DNA of 64,000 bases, taken from Gemmatimonadota bacterium (lineage in GTDB: Bacteria; Gemmatimonadota; Gemmatimonadetes; Gemmatimonadales; GWC2-71-9). The notes below the pieces were generated by a model, which ran no database searches, had not been told where the DNA came from, and saw only the letters and a program-made list of their open reading frames with translations. A program made the translations under genes and the position numbers. Within the stretch, counting starts at the first letter, position 1, and each line of letters starts with the position of its first letter. Positions 41,759-50,580 of the stretch are shown here, piece by piece. Location of the stretch: positions 2,313,501 through 2,377,500 of the forward strand of contig JADJOM010000003.1 in the NCBI GenBank assembly GCA_016713785.1, read 5' to 3'.

Positions 41759-42831
41759 GCGAGATAGGCCTGGGCGAGGTGGCGGTAGAAATCCCGGGCG
41801 GCGGAGACCTCGGGGAGGTCCACGTACTCGTCCGGGGTGTGCGACCGGCGGCTGGTGCCGGGCCCGCACTTGATGGCGTCCCTGTCTCGCAAGAATACCC
41901 AGTCGGAGCACGTGGGTGAACCGAACGGCTTCCCTTCGGGCCGGATGGCCTGGGCCAGCGCCAGGAGCCGGGAGCCGGGCGGCGTCTCGCAGGGGACCAG
42001 CCGGTCCGATGTGATCACCACCTCCACGTCGAGCGCCGCGCGGAGCGCGTCGGCCAGCTCGGCGTGGGTCCAGTTGGGGGTGCTGCGCACGTCGAGCACC
42101 GCCCGCGCCACCGGCGGGGTCACGTTCCGGCTCACGCCCCCCTCGAGCATGGTGGGCGTGGCCGTGGCGATGCCGAGGATGGGATGCACCCGGTCGCGGA
42201 AGAGCGCCGGCAGCTTCGCCACGTTGCGGCCCAGCTCCACGATGGCGTTGGTGAAGTCGGGGTTGTCGGCGGCGTAGCCGGCGTGGCGCTGCACCCCGCG
42301 CGCCACCAGGTCGGCCATCATGAGCCCGCGCTGGGCGATGGCCGGCTCGAGGTTGGTCGGCTCGCCGACCACGGCGGCGTCGATGGAGCCGAGCCGCTCC
42401 ACGGCGGCGCCCATGGTGGTGTGCTTGGTCTCTTCCTCGTAGCCGAGGATGACCAGCAGGCGACCCCGCGCGGGGCCGCCCGCCTCCGCCAGGTCACGGG
42501 CGGCCAGGAGCATCGCGGCCACCGAGGCCTTGGCGTCGCCGGAGCCGCGGCCGTAGAGCCGGTCCCCCTCGAGCGTGGCCGCGAAGGGCGGGCGGCTCCA
42601 CCCCTCCCCCGCCGGCACGGTGTCGAGGTGCGACACGAACGCCAGCGTCGGGCCGCCGGCGCGGCCGGGCACGGTGATGGCCACCGCCGCGTCATCGCGC
42701 GAGGCGGTGAGGCCGGCCGCCTCCGCCCACTCCACCACCCAGCGCGCGATCCCCTCCTCGGTCCCGCTGACCGAGGGGATCGCGACCAGGTCGCGGAGGA
42801 GCGCGATCTCAGGTCGCGAGGTCCACGCCAA
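41755..42831 (-). CDS. M20-family N-acyl deacylase (ArgE/LysK type)
   Basis: 358 residues. M20 metallopeptidase: the first His-x-Asp is HLDTVPAG, the bridging Asp is in RLYGRGSGDAKAS, the catalytic base is in GYEEETKH, and VGEPTNLEP follows. In this operon it would remove the acyl group from N-acyl-citrulline (or N-acyl-ornithine), after the carbamoyltransferase step, as ArgE-like enzymes do in Xanthomonas and Bacteroides. Starts at TTG 42831, overlapping argB by 23 bases; no better ATG or GTG in frame. Confidence 0.88.
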   Translation of the reverse strand: MAWTSRPEIALLRDLVAIPSVSGTEEGIARWVVEWAEAAGLTASRDDAAVAITVPGRAGGPTLAFVSHLDTVPAGEGWSRPPFAATLEGDRLYGRGSGDAKASVAAMLLAARDLAEAGGPARGRLLVILGYEEETKHTTMGAAVERLGSIDAAVVGEPTNLEPAIAQRGLMMADLVARGVQRHAGYAADNPDFTNAIVELGRNVAKLPALFRDRVHPILGIATATPTMLEGGVSRNVTPPVARAVLDVRSTPNWTHAELADALRAALDVEVVITSDRLVPCETPPGSRLLALAQAIRPEGKPFGSPTCSDWVFLRDRDAIKCGPGTSRRSHTPDEYVDLPEVSAARDFYRHLAQAYLA

Positions 42832-43753
42832 GATAGGTCGCCTTTTCCTTGCGGCCGACGATCATCGTCCCGCACCCGGCCCCGGTGAACACCTCGAGCA
42901 GGATGGAGTCGGGGAGGCGGCCATCGATGATGTGGGTGCGCTCCACCCCTCCGGTGGCGGCGCGGATGCAGGCCTCCACCTTGGGGCGCATGCCGCCGGC
43001 GACCGCGCCACTCGACATGAGCGCGGCGAGGTCGTCGGGATCGGCGAAGGTGACCAGGCTCGAGGGGTCGGCGCGGTCACGCAGCACCCCGGGCGCGCCG
43101 GTGAGGAAGAGGAGCTTCTGCGCCTTGAGCGCCACCGCGAGGGACTCCGCGACGGTGTCGGCGTTGACGTTGAAGACCTGGCCCTCGCCGTCGCCGGCCA
43201 GGCTGGCCACCACCGGCACGAAACGGGCGTCGAGCAGGGTGAGCAGCACCCGCGGGTCCACCCGGTCCACGTCCCCGACGTGGCCGTAGTCGACCTCGCG
43301 CGAGACGCCGGCGTCGTCGACCACCGTGACCGGCGGGCGGCGCCGGGCCGCGATCAGGTCGGCGTCCACGCCGGAGAGCCCGACGCCCTGCACCTCGTGC
43401 GCGCGGAGGGCGGCCAGCAGGTTCACGTTGAGCGTGCCGGCGTAGACCATCTTGGCCACGTCGAGCGCGCTGTCGTCGGTGACCCGCCGGCCGGCCACGA
43501 TCGTGGGCTCCTGGCCCAGCCGGCGGGAGAGCGCCGTAGCCTGCGGGCCGCCGCCGTGCACCATGACGATGCGGATGTTGAGCGAGGAGAGCAGCCCGAT
43601 CTGCCCCGCCACCCGGTCCAGCGCCTCGGGGTCGGCGAGCACGTCGCCGCCCAGCTTCACCACGAAGACGTTGTCCCGGTAGGCGCGCACGTAGCGGAGC
43701 GCGCCCTTGAGCCCGGTGATGCCCTTCGAGGTGTCGATGCTCATCCGTGTCAT
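42809..43753 (-). CDS. argB: N-acylglutamate kinase
   Basis: 314 residues. Phosphorylates N-acylglutamate (second step). KLGGD (33-37) and HGGGPQ (66-71) form the ATP and substrate glycine loops; VFNVNADTVAESLAVAL and LTGAPGVLRD are the nucleotide-binding part; GGMRPKVEACIRAATGG ends the family pattern. Two ATGs (43753, 43744) are possible starts. Whether the acyl group is acetyl or succinyl cannot be read from this protein alone. Confidence 0.93.
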   Translation of the reverse strand: MTRMSIDTSKGITGLKGALRYVRAYRDNVFVVKLGGDVLADPEALDRVAGQIGLLSSLNIRIVMVHGGGPQATALSRRLGQEPTIVAGRRVTDDSALDVAKMVYAGTLNVNLLAALRAHEVQGVGLSGVDADLIAARRRPPVTVVDDAGVSREVDYGHVGDVDRVDPRVLLTLLDARFVPVVASLAGDGEGQVFNVNADTVAESLAVALKAQKLLFLTGAPGVLRDRADPSSLVTFADPDDLAALMSSGAVAGGMRPKVEACIRAATGGVERTHIIDGRLPDSILLEVFTGAGCGTMIVGRKEKATYLGVDLAT

Positions 43754-43780
43754 CCTGGTCCCCGGAAGTGTGACGTCCGC

Positions 43781-44797
43781 CTACCGCCCGCCGATCAGCT
43801 CCAGCAGCAGGGCCCGCTGCACGTGCAGCCGGTTCTCCGCCTCATCCACCACCGCCGAGGCGGGGCCGTCGAGCACCGCGTCGTCGATCTCCACGTTGCG
43901 CCGCACCGGGAGGCAGTGCATCACGGTGGCCTTCCCGCCCCGCGTGGAGCGGAGCCGCGGGGCGGTGAGGCGCCAGTCGCGCAGGCCGCGGCGGAGCGCC
44001 GCCTCCTCCTCCGGCTTCCCGAACTGCTTCACCGCGCCCCAGCTCTTCACGTAGACCACGTCGGCCCCGACCAGCGCCTCGTCGGGGTCGTTGATGATGT
44101 GCACGAACTCGCCGCCCCGCGCCTGCGCGATCCGCCGGATCAGCGCGGTGTCCTCCTGGTCGAGCTCGTAGCCGTCCGGCCGCGCGATGACGATCTCCAT
44201 CCCCTGGTGCGCCGCGGCAAGCGCCGCGCTGGCCGGGACCGCGGTGGGGAGCGCCTTCGGGTGCCAGGCCCACAGCAGGACAAACCGCTTGCCGCGCGGG
44301 TCGCCCAGCTTCTCGCGCAGGGTCATCGCGTCGGCCAGCTGCTGGCACGGGTGCCGCCGGGTGGACTCCATGTTGATCACCGGCTTCTCGCAGTACCGCG
44401 CGAAGTCCCGGATGATGCGGTCCTCCCGGACGCTGGCCCAGTCGTCGCCCCGCGGGAACGAGCGCACCCCGACCACGTCGGCGTATCGCCCCAGCACCCG
44501 CGCCGCATCCTTGAGGTGCTCCACGGTGGTGCCGTCCATGACGGCCCCCATCTCGGTCTCCAGGCTCCAGCTGCTCTTGCCCGGCTCCAGCACCACCGCG
44601 TGGCCGCCGTGCAGGTACATGGCGGTCTCGAAGCTGGTCCGGGTCCGCATGCTCGGGTCCATGAAGACCATCGCCATCACCTTTCGCTCGAGGCCGCCCA
44701 GCACCTCGCCGCGCTTGACCTTCGCGGCCAGCGCCAGCAGGGCATCGATCTCCTCGGCCGACCAGTCCTCGACCGTGATGAAGTCACGCTTGGTCAC
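43781..44797 (-). CDS. argF': N-acyl-ornithine carbamoyltransferase (AOTC/SOTC family)
   Basis: 338 residues from a GTG with AAGGAGGT six bases upstream. Carbamoyl-phosphate motif is SMRTRT (49-54). Marks of the N-acyl branch, not of classic OTC, are LHGGHAVVLEPGK, ARVLGRYADVVGVRSFPRG, HPCQQLADA, YVKSWGAVKQFG, HCLPVRRNV and DEAENRLHVQ. In the loop VMDGTTVEH, residue 92 is Val, where the X. campestris N-acetyl enzyme has Glu and the B. fragilis N-succinyl enzyme has Pro. The product is N-acyl-citrulline. See findings for what Val implies. Confidence 0.93.
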   Translation of the reverse strand: MTKRDFITVEDWSAEEIDALLALAAKVKRGEVLGGLERKVMAMVFMDPSMRTRTSFETAMYLHGGHAVVLEPGKSSWSLETEMGAVMDGTTVEHLKDAARVLGRYADVVGVRSFPRGDDWASVREDRIIRDFARYCEKPVINMESTRRHPCQQLADAMTLREKLGDPRGKRFVLLWAWHPKALPTAVPASAALAAAHQGMEIVIARPDGYELDQEDTALIRRIAQARGGEFVHIINDPDEALVGADVVYVKSWGAVKQFGKPEEEAALRRGLRDWRLTAPRLRSTRGGKATVMHCLPVRRNVEIDDAVLDGPASAVVDEAENRLHVQRALLLELIGGR

Positions 44798-44825
44798 GCC
44801 GGCACCTCCTTGCAGGGAACCGCAC

Positions 44826-45872
44826 TCAGCACGGGTAGAGCCCCCCGAAGCGGAGCCCCGCCGTTTCCGGCAGCCCGAGCGACAGGTTCATCGCCTGGAT
44901 GGCCTGCCCGCCCGCGCCCTTCACCAGGTTGTCCACCACCACCATCACCTGGGCCTCGCGGCCATCCGCCGACTGCGCCGCGTGGATCAGGGCGTAGTTG
45001 GTCCCGAGCACGTGGGTCAGCTCGGGCGGCTGCTCCACCAGGCGGATGAAGGGCCGCCCGGCGTAGGCCTCGCGGAAGCGGCCTCGCACGTCCACCGCGC
45101 CGTGGGCAGCGCGCGCCGGCTCCAGGTCCACGTGCAGCGTCAGGTGGATGCCGCGGACGAACGGGCCGGAGTGGGTCATGAGCCGCGCCCGCGCCCCGGG
45201 CGCCCCGGTCCAGGCGCGCCACCGTTCGAGGATCTCCGCCTCGTGCCGGTGCCCCAGCACCGAATAGGCGAACAGGTTGTGCGCCCGCGCGGGATGATGC
45301 GTGGTGGCCTTGGGATGCACCCCGCTGCCGCTCGACCCGGTGACCCCGAACAGCGCCGGCAGGAGCCCCGCGCCCAGTCCGCCGAAGGGGTACAGCGCCA
45401 GCTCGGCCGCGGTGGCAAAGCACCCCGGGGCCGCGAGCGCCCGCCTGCCCCGCAGCCCCTCCCCGAGCACGTCGGCCAGCGCGTAGGTGAACTGCGGCAC
45501 CAGCGCCGGCGCCGGGTGTTGCCCGTAGTAACGGGCATAGAGCTCGAGGTCCTGCACCCGGAAGTCGGCCGCGAGATCGATCACCAGCGGCGCGCCGGCA
45601 TCGAGGATCTCGGCGGCCACCTTCGACGACTCCCCATGCTCCAGCGCCAGGAAGACCACGTCCGCCCCGGCGGCGGCCTCGGAGGGCGTGGCGCCGGAGA
45701 AGCGCGCGTCGGTCAGCGGCGCCAGCTGCGGATGCACCTCGGCGACCGGCGTGCCGGCCTTGCTGCGGCTGGTGGCCACCACCGAGCCGACCTCCGGATG
45801 CTCCGCCAGCAGCCGCAGCAGCTCGCCGCCGACGTACCCGGCGGCCCCGATCACCGCCACCCGGAGCGCCAC
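44826..45872 (-). CDS. argC: N-acyl-gamma-glutamyl-phosphate reductase
   Basis: 348 residues. NADPH-dependent reduction of the argB product to the semialdehyde. Rossmann loop IGAAGYVGGEL (8-18), catalytic Cys C151 in LAAPGCFATAA, and SGSGVHPKATTHHPARAHN plus ALIHAAQ complete the family. GTG start five bases after the DUF1611-type gene; argF' follows after 28 bases. No aminotransferase (argD) lies near, so that step must be encoded elsewhere. Confidence 0.95.
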   Translation of the reverse strand: MALRVAVIGAAGYVGGELLRLLAEHPEVGSVVATSRSKAGTPVAEVHPQLAPLTDARFSGATPSEAAAGADVVFLALEHGESSKVAAEILDAGAPLVIDLAADFRVQDLELYARYYGQHPAPALVPQFTYALADVLGEGLRGRRALAAPGCFATAAELALYPFGGLGAGLLPALFGVTGSSGSGVHPKATTHHPARAHNLFAYSVLGHRHEAEILERWRAWTGAPGARARLMTHSGPFVRGIHLTLHVDLEPARAAHGAVDVRGRFREAYAGRPFIRLVEQPPELTHVLGTNYALIHAAQSADGREAQVMVVVDNLVKGAGGQAIQAMNLSLGLPETAGLRFGGLYPC

Positions 45873-45877
45873 CGGCC

Positions 45878-46960
45878 CTACGCTCCCGCCAGCGCCGGCG
45901 CCGCGAGCCGCGCGTCGAGGGCCTGGCGCACCACCTCGACCAGGGCCGGCGCCTCGCGCAGCGCGTTGAAGGCGGGCAGCCGGAGCTCGGCCTTCACGTA
46001 GTCACGGCCCACCTCGTTGTCGGTGGCCGGCCCGGTCAGCACGGTGACCGGGAGGCCGAAGAGGTCGCGCATCAGCGTCACGGCCCCCCAGCAGCCCACC
46101 GGGTCGGGGGCGGCCATCACGTACGCGGCGCCCACCGCGGTGAGTTCCGGGTCGCGGAGGATGTCCTGCACCCCGTACTCGCCAAGGATCCCGTCGCCGA
46201 GCTCCGCCACGATCACGTCGGGCTTGCTCGCCGCGAGGCGGTTGAAGATCCCCTTGGCGGCGGTGACGGTCAGCCCGGCGCGCGTCGTCGCGATCCCGAT
46301 GTCATTGAACGTCAGCGCGGCCACGGCGCCGGCGTCGAGCATGGAGAGCGCGTCGCGCATGAGCGAGACGCCGGTCAGCTTGCTGGCGGCCACCCGGAGC
46401 CCGGAGCGGCTCAGCCCCCGCACCAGCTCGGTGGCGGCCACCGTCTTGCCCGCGTTCATGCAGGTGCCCGCGATGTAGACCACCGGCACCTGGCTCTCCA
46501 GCCGCTCCGCCACCGGGACCGCATGGTCCTTGATGTGGGCCGGGTGGCCGATGCGGTCGCCGAGCGCGGGGAAGGTCAGGATGGCGCCCAGCACCTCCGC
46601 CTTGAACGGCATGCCGTTCTCCGGGTTGGCGCTGGTGCAGCGACCCAGGATGCCGCCGAGGTTGAGCACCTCGATGGTGTCGCCCACGGCCACGTGGCTC
46701 GGCACCACGCCGGCGTAGCCGCGCAGCGCGCGGCGGTGCCCCAGCGTGCCCGCCAGCACGTCGCCGGCGCGGAGGGAGACCATCCGGCCCGACAGGTCTT
46801 CCATCGTGTTGTAGCTCGACTTGTCATGCAGGATGCGCACCGCGAGCACATACCCCTCGGCCGCGATGATCTCGTCGCCGAGGATCACCTCCGCCGTCAG
46901 GTGCGCGTTCCGGGTGCTCGACGAGATCTTGTCGAGCCGGATGCGGGTGGTCTTCACCAT
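45878..46960 (-). CDS. DUF1611-type P-loop protein in the arginine operon
   Basis: 360 residues. The ATG at 46960 has GGAGGAGGT just upstream (preferred over ATG 46978). Residues about 1-140 are strand-rich and not recognised (IRLDKISSSTRNAHLTAEVI, TLGHRRALRGYAG). The C-terminal half is a SIMIBI-type P-loop domain: Walker A GTCMNAGKT (165-173), then ASKLTGVSLMRDALSMLDAG, VIVAELGDGILGEYG and a Rossmann-like end (VMAAPDPVGCWGAV). DUF1611 proteins include DgcN, reported as a D-glutamate N-acetyltransferase. Placed between argG and argC in an operon lacking argA and argJ, it is the best candidate for acyl-glutamate formation. Family placement is by eye. Confidence 0.72.
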   Translation of the reverse strand: MVKTTRIRLDKISSSTRNAHLTAEVILGDEIIAAEGYVLAVRILHDKSSYNTMEDLSGRMVSLRAGDVLAGTLGHRRALRGYAGVVPSHVAVGDTIEVLNLGGILGRCTSANPENGMPFKAEVLGAILTFPALGDRIGHPAHIKDHAVPVAERLESQVPVVYIAGTCMNAGKTVAATELVRGLSRSGLRVAASKLTGVSLMRDALSMLDAGAVAALTFNDIGIATTRAGLTVTAAKGIFNRLAASKPDVIVAELGDGILGEYGVQDILRDPELTAVGAAYVMAAPDPVGCWGAVTLMRDLFGLPVTVLTGPATDNEVGRDYVKAELRLPAFNALREAPALVEVVRQALDARLAAPALAGA

Positions 46961-47048
46961 GGGACCTCCTCCAGCCATGCGAATGGGGATGACCGGTGCC
47001 GGCGGGATGGACTGCCCATCCCGCCCCGCGCCGGCGCGCTGCCGCCGC

Positions 47049-48233
47049 CTACTTCTTCTGGAGGACCCGCTCCGCCAGGAGCTCGGGAATGGCCGACACG
47101 CGGCTGAAGGCCTGCGCCTCGGCGCCGGTCCACAGCCGGTTCTCCTCGCCGTAGGTGGCCACGCTGCGGTCCATCATGGAGAAGGGGCTCCGCGTCCCGA
47201 CCACCTGGAAGCGGCCGGGCGCGAGCCGCACCCGGGTCTCGCCGCTCACCCGCTGCTGGCTGCTGGTGAGGAGCGCCTCGATGTCGCGGAGCGCGGGATC
47301 GAAGTAGTGCCCCTCGTGCAGGCGGTCGCCGTAGAAGCGCGCCAGCTGGTCCTTCCAGAAGGCCTGCCACTTGGTGAGCACCAGCTTCTCCAGCTCGCGG
47401 TGGGCCGCGATGAGCAGCAGCGCCGCGCCGGCCTCGAACCCGATCCGGCCCTTGATGCCGAGCGCGGTCTCGCCCACGTGGATGTTGCGGCCGAAGCCGT
47501 AGGCCTCGCCCAGGTCGCCCAGCAGGCGGATGAGCTCGGGGCCGCCCATGCGCGCGCCATCGAGGCTCACCGGGATCCCCTGGTCCCATCCCAGCGTGAT
47601 CTCGCGCGCGGCGGGGGCGCCGGCGGGCGGGTCCACCAGCTCGTCCGGGGGGCCGGCCCACGTGTCGTGGGTCCAGCCGCCGCCCCAGGTGGTGCCCCAG
47701 AGCCCGCGGTTGATGGAGTAGGCCCCGGCCTTGGGCGGCACCGGGAGCTTCCGCGCCTCGAGATAGGCGATCGCCTGGTCGCGCTGCAGCCCGAGCTCGC
47801 GGATCGGGGTGAGCACCTCGAGGTCCGGGGCGAGGACCCGGAACGCGATGTCGAAGCGGACCTGGTCGTTGCCGGCGCCGGTGGAGCCGTGGGCTACGGC
47901 CGTGGCGCCCACCTGGCGCGCCACCGCGATGGCCGAGAGCGCCTGCTGGGTGCGCTCGGCGGCCACGGAGAGGGGATACACCTCGCCGCGGAGCACGTTG
48001 CCCTGGATGAGGAAGCGCACGAACCGGTCGAAGACCGCCTGCCGGGCATCGACGGTGTGGTGCTGCACCGACCCGACCGCCGCCGCCTGCCGGGCGATGG
48101 CCTCGAGATCGGCGGCGGTGGCGCCACCGGTGTTCACGTAGGCGGTGTGGACGGTCCACCCCTGCTCGGCCAGGTGCGGGACGCAGAACGAGGTGTCGAG
48201 GCCGCCGGAGAAGGCGAGGACGCAGGTCTTCAT
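47049..48233 (-). CDS. argG: Argininosuccinate synthase
   Basis: 394 residues. Joins citrulline and aspartate at ATP cost. The N-type ATP pyrophosphatase loop is AFSGGLDTS (7-15); AHGSTGAGNDQVRFDIAF is the citrulline/aspartate site. The AYVNTGG and LIQGNVLRGEVYPLSVAAER pattern is the short Bacteroidetes-like ArgG branch. No Shine-Dalgarno lies before the ATG; a TATTTA box ends six bases upstream, so the operon message may be leaderless. First gene of the arginine run. Confidence 0.95.
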   Translation of the reverse strand: MKTCVLAFSGGLDTSFCVPHLAEQGWTVHTAYVNTGGATAADLEAIARQAAAVGSVQHHTVDARQAVFDRFVRFLIQGNVLRGEVYPLSVAAERTQQALSAIAVARQVGATAVAHGSTGAGNDQVRFDIAFRVLAPDLEVLTPIRELGLQRDQAIAYLEARKLPVPPKAGAYSINRGLWGTTWGGGWTHDTWAGPPDELVDPPAGAPAAREITLGWDQGIPVSLDGARMGGPELIRLLGDLGEAYGFGRNIHVGETALGIKGRIGFEAGAALLLIAAHRELEKLVLTKWQAFWKDQLARFYGDRLHEGHYFDPALRDIEALLTSSQQRVSGETRVRLAPGRFQVVGTRSPFSMMDRSVATYGEENRLWTGAEAQAFSRVSAIPELLAERVLQKK

Positions 48234-48235
48234 GG

Positions 48236-48256
48236 GGGATAAATATGCATTATGCA
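48236..48256 (-). promoter_or_regulatory. ARG-box-like operator and -10 region of argG
   Basis: On the - strand TGCATATTTATCCC matches the ARG-box core TGAATwwwwATTCA at 11 of 14 positions. It overlaps a TGCATAATGCA palindrome; both lie in the only AT-rich patch of the pbpC-argG gap. The TATTTA at 48239-48244 can serve as the -10. ArgR is encoded at the end of the same operon, so feedback repression is likely. Confidence 0.55.
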
Positions 48257-48284
48257 ACTTCCACCGCAAGGGGGGCCGGCCCGC

Positions 48285-50567
48285 TCACCCCCCGGCTGCC
48301 GCGACCGTGATCTCCACCTCGTCGGACAGCGCGCCCGCCACCGCCCGCACCCGGTGCCGTCCCGGCACCAGCGTCCAGCGGCCGGCGGCCACGGGGCGGC
48401 CATCGAGCAGCCACCGCAGCGGCGCGCCAGCCGGGACCCCCGCCGCCCGGAACGGGATCGTGGCGTAGCGACCCTCGAACCCCGGCGGGATCTGGTAGTG
48501 ATCGCCGTGCTGCGGCGAGGTGATCGTCAGGCGCGCGGTGGGCGCGGCCGGCACCCGGCCGGCCGGTGCCTGGGTCATCGCGGCCGGCCGGGGCGCCGCG
48601 GTGCCCCCGGCAGTCGTCGCCCGCCACTCGGCATACTCCACCGGCAGCTCCACGCGCCCCTCCTGGTGCCAGCGGCAGGTGGCCGTCGGCATCGTCCCCG
48701 GCAGGAAGTACTCGGTCATCGTGGGGCACTCCGCGCCCGCCAGCGCGCCGGAAAGCCGGCAGATGCGGGCGGGCAGCAACCCCGCCTCGGCCGCGGTGGG
48801 CAGGGCGCCCGCCACATAGCGCTGCGCCGTGACCAGCACCGCCCGGTGCAGCAGCGGTCCCGCCCCCGTAATGCCGCTGACCCCCTCCATCGGCCGGCCG
48901 TCGAAGTTCCCCACCCAGACACCCACGGTGAAGCCGGCGGTGACCGCCACCGCCCAGTTGTCGGTGAAGTGCCGGCTGGTGCCGGTCTTGGCCGCGGCAC
49001 GGAAGGGCCAGTCGAAGGGCGTGCCGATGCCGAAGGCGGGGATCCGCGCCTCGGGGTCGGCGAGGATGTCGAGCACCAGCGCCGCCGCCCGCGGTGAGAC
49101 CACCCGGTGGCCCTCGCCACTGGGCTGGTTGGCGTCACCGGACCACCAGCGTGCCGGGGTCCACACGCCGCCGTTGGCGAGCGCACGGTAACCGTTGGCG
49201 AGCTCGAGCAGGGTCACGTCGCCGTTGCCGAGCGCGAGGCCGAGGCCATAGTGCTCGGGGCTGCGGTCGAGCGAGGCGAAGCCGCCCGCCTGGAGCCCAT
49301 GTAGCAGGGTGGCGTAGCCGATCCGGCTCGCCAGCTCCACGGCGGGAACGTTGTAGGAGCTGGCCAGCGCCTCGCGGGCACGCACCGGGCCGTGAAAGGT
49401 GCGGTCGTAGTTGCGCGGGTGATATGGGCCGCCACCGGTCTGGTAGGTGGTGGCCACATCGGCGAGCACGGTGGCCGCGGTCGCTCCCCGATCAAAGGCC
49501 AGGGCATAGAGGAACGGCTTGAGGGCGGAGCCGGGCTGCCGGCCGCTCACGACCATGTCCACCTGGCCGGCGCTATCGGCCCAGAAGTCGGGACTGCCCA
49601 CCCACGCCAGGATCTCGCCGGAGCGGTTGTCGAGGACGACCAGCGCCGCCTGCCGGGCGCCGCGGTCGCGCAGCTGGTCCACGGTATGGCGCACCTCGTC
49701 CTCGAGCGCGGCCTGCAGCGCCAGGTCAAGCGAGGTCCGCCAGGTGCCCGCCGCGCGCCGGCCGGACGCGGCACCGTCGAGCAGCACGCGGCTGGTGAAG
49801 TGGGGCGCGAGGAACGGACGGCCCCGATCGCCACCGAGGAGGGGCTCGTGCCGCGCCCGGTCCACCTCCTCCGGCGTGGCGTAGCCATCCGCCACCAGGC
49901 GGGAGAGGCCGGCCTCGCGCCGGCGCTGCGCCCGCGCCGGATCCACCAGCGGATTCTGGCTGGATGGCGCCCGCGCCAGCCCCGCGAGCAGCGCCGCCTG
50001 CCCCAGGCTCACCTCCGTCGGTGCCCGCCCGAAGTAGAGGCGGGTGGCCGCGGCCACGCCGACCGCGCCCTGCCCCATCGGCACCCGGTTGAGGTACTGC
50101 TCCAGGATCCCGGCCTTGTCGAGGTGCGCCTCGAGGCGGAGCGCCCAGGCGGTCTGCAGCAGCTTGCCGCCGGCGCCATGGCCGATGGGCCGCAGCAGCC
50201 GCGCCAGCTGCATGGTGATGGTGGAGGCGCCGGAAACCACGCCGCCGTGGCGCAGGTTGTCGCGCAGCGCCCGCCCGATGGCGCGGACGTCCACGCCGCG
50301 GTGCTGGTAGAAGCGGTGGTCCTCCACGGCCACGAACGCCCGCGGCAGGTCGGGATCCATTTCGTCGAGGCGGAACCACCGGGTCAACGAGCCATCGCCG
50401 GCCCGGGTCGAGCGCAGCGCCAGCCCGTGCCGGTCTTCCAGGGTGAGGCTCTGCTGCGCCTCGGGCGCCAGGAGCGCAGGGGGCAGCGGCCACGCCACCC
50501 ACCCCGCCGCCATGAGCCCGATCAGGGCCCCCGCGGCAAGGGCCCCGCGCACCAGCCGCATCAGCAC
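48285..50567 (-). CDS. pbpC: Penicillin-binding protein 1C (bifunctional)
   Basis: 760 residues. Signal anchor (about 8-30); GT51 glycosyltransferase with the catalytic Glu in VEDHRFYQHRG (E82) and QTAWALRLEAHLDKAGILEQ; transpeptidase with S347-A-L-K350, S404-Y-N406 and K527-T-G529; a C-terminal BiPBP_C domain (about 680-760). It polymerises and may cross-link peptidoglycan; PBP1C is usually partnered with an alpha-2-macroglobulin, which is the gene just upstream here (13 bases). Start is GTG 50567 or ATG 50561. Confidence 0.95.
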   Translation of the reverse strand: MLMRLVRGALAAGALIGLMAAGWVAWPLPPALLAPEAQQSLTLEDRHGLALRSTRAGDGSLTRWFRLDEMDPDLPRAFVAVEDHRFYQHRGVDVRAIGRALRDNLRHGGVVSGASTITMQLARLLRPIGHGAGGKLLQTAWALRLEAHLDKAGILEQYLNRVPMGQGAVGVAAATRLYFGRAPTEVSLGQAALLAGLARAPSSQNPLVDPARAQRRREAGLSRLVADGYATPEEVDRARHEPLLGGDRGRPFLAPHFTSRVLLDGAASGRRAAGTWRTSLDLALQAALEDEVRHTVDQLRDRGARQAALVVLDNRSGEILAWVGSPDFWADSAGQVDMVVSGRQPGSALKPFLYALAFDRGATAATVLADVATTYQTGGGPYHPRNYDRTFHGPVRAREALASSYNVPAVELASRIGYATLLHGLQAGGFASLDRSPEHYGLGLALGNGDVTLLELANGYRALANGGVWTPARWWSGDANQPSGEGHRVVSPRAAALVLDILADPEARIPAFGIGTPFDWPFRAAAKTGTSRHFTDNWAVAVTAGFTVGVWVGNFDGRPMEGVSGITGAGPLLHRAVLVTAQRYVAGALPTAAEAGLLPARICRLSGALAGAECPTMTEYFLPGTMPTATCRWHQEGRVELPVEYAEWRATTAGGTAAPRPAAMTQAPAGRVPAAPTARLTITSPQHGDHYQIPPGFEGRYATIPFRAAGVPAGAPLRWLLDGRPVAAGRWTLVPGRHRVRAVAGALSDEVEITVAAAGG

Positions 50568-50580
50568 CGGGAGCCCCCGC

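Noticed and set aside
43781..44797. Ordinary ornithine carbamoyltransferase (argF)
   Set aside because: The GGHAVVLEPGK, ARVLGRY and YVKSWGA blocks fit the N-acyl-ornithine branch, and a deacylase is present in the same operon.
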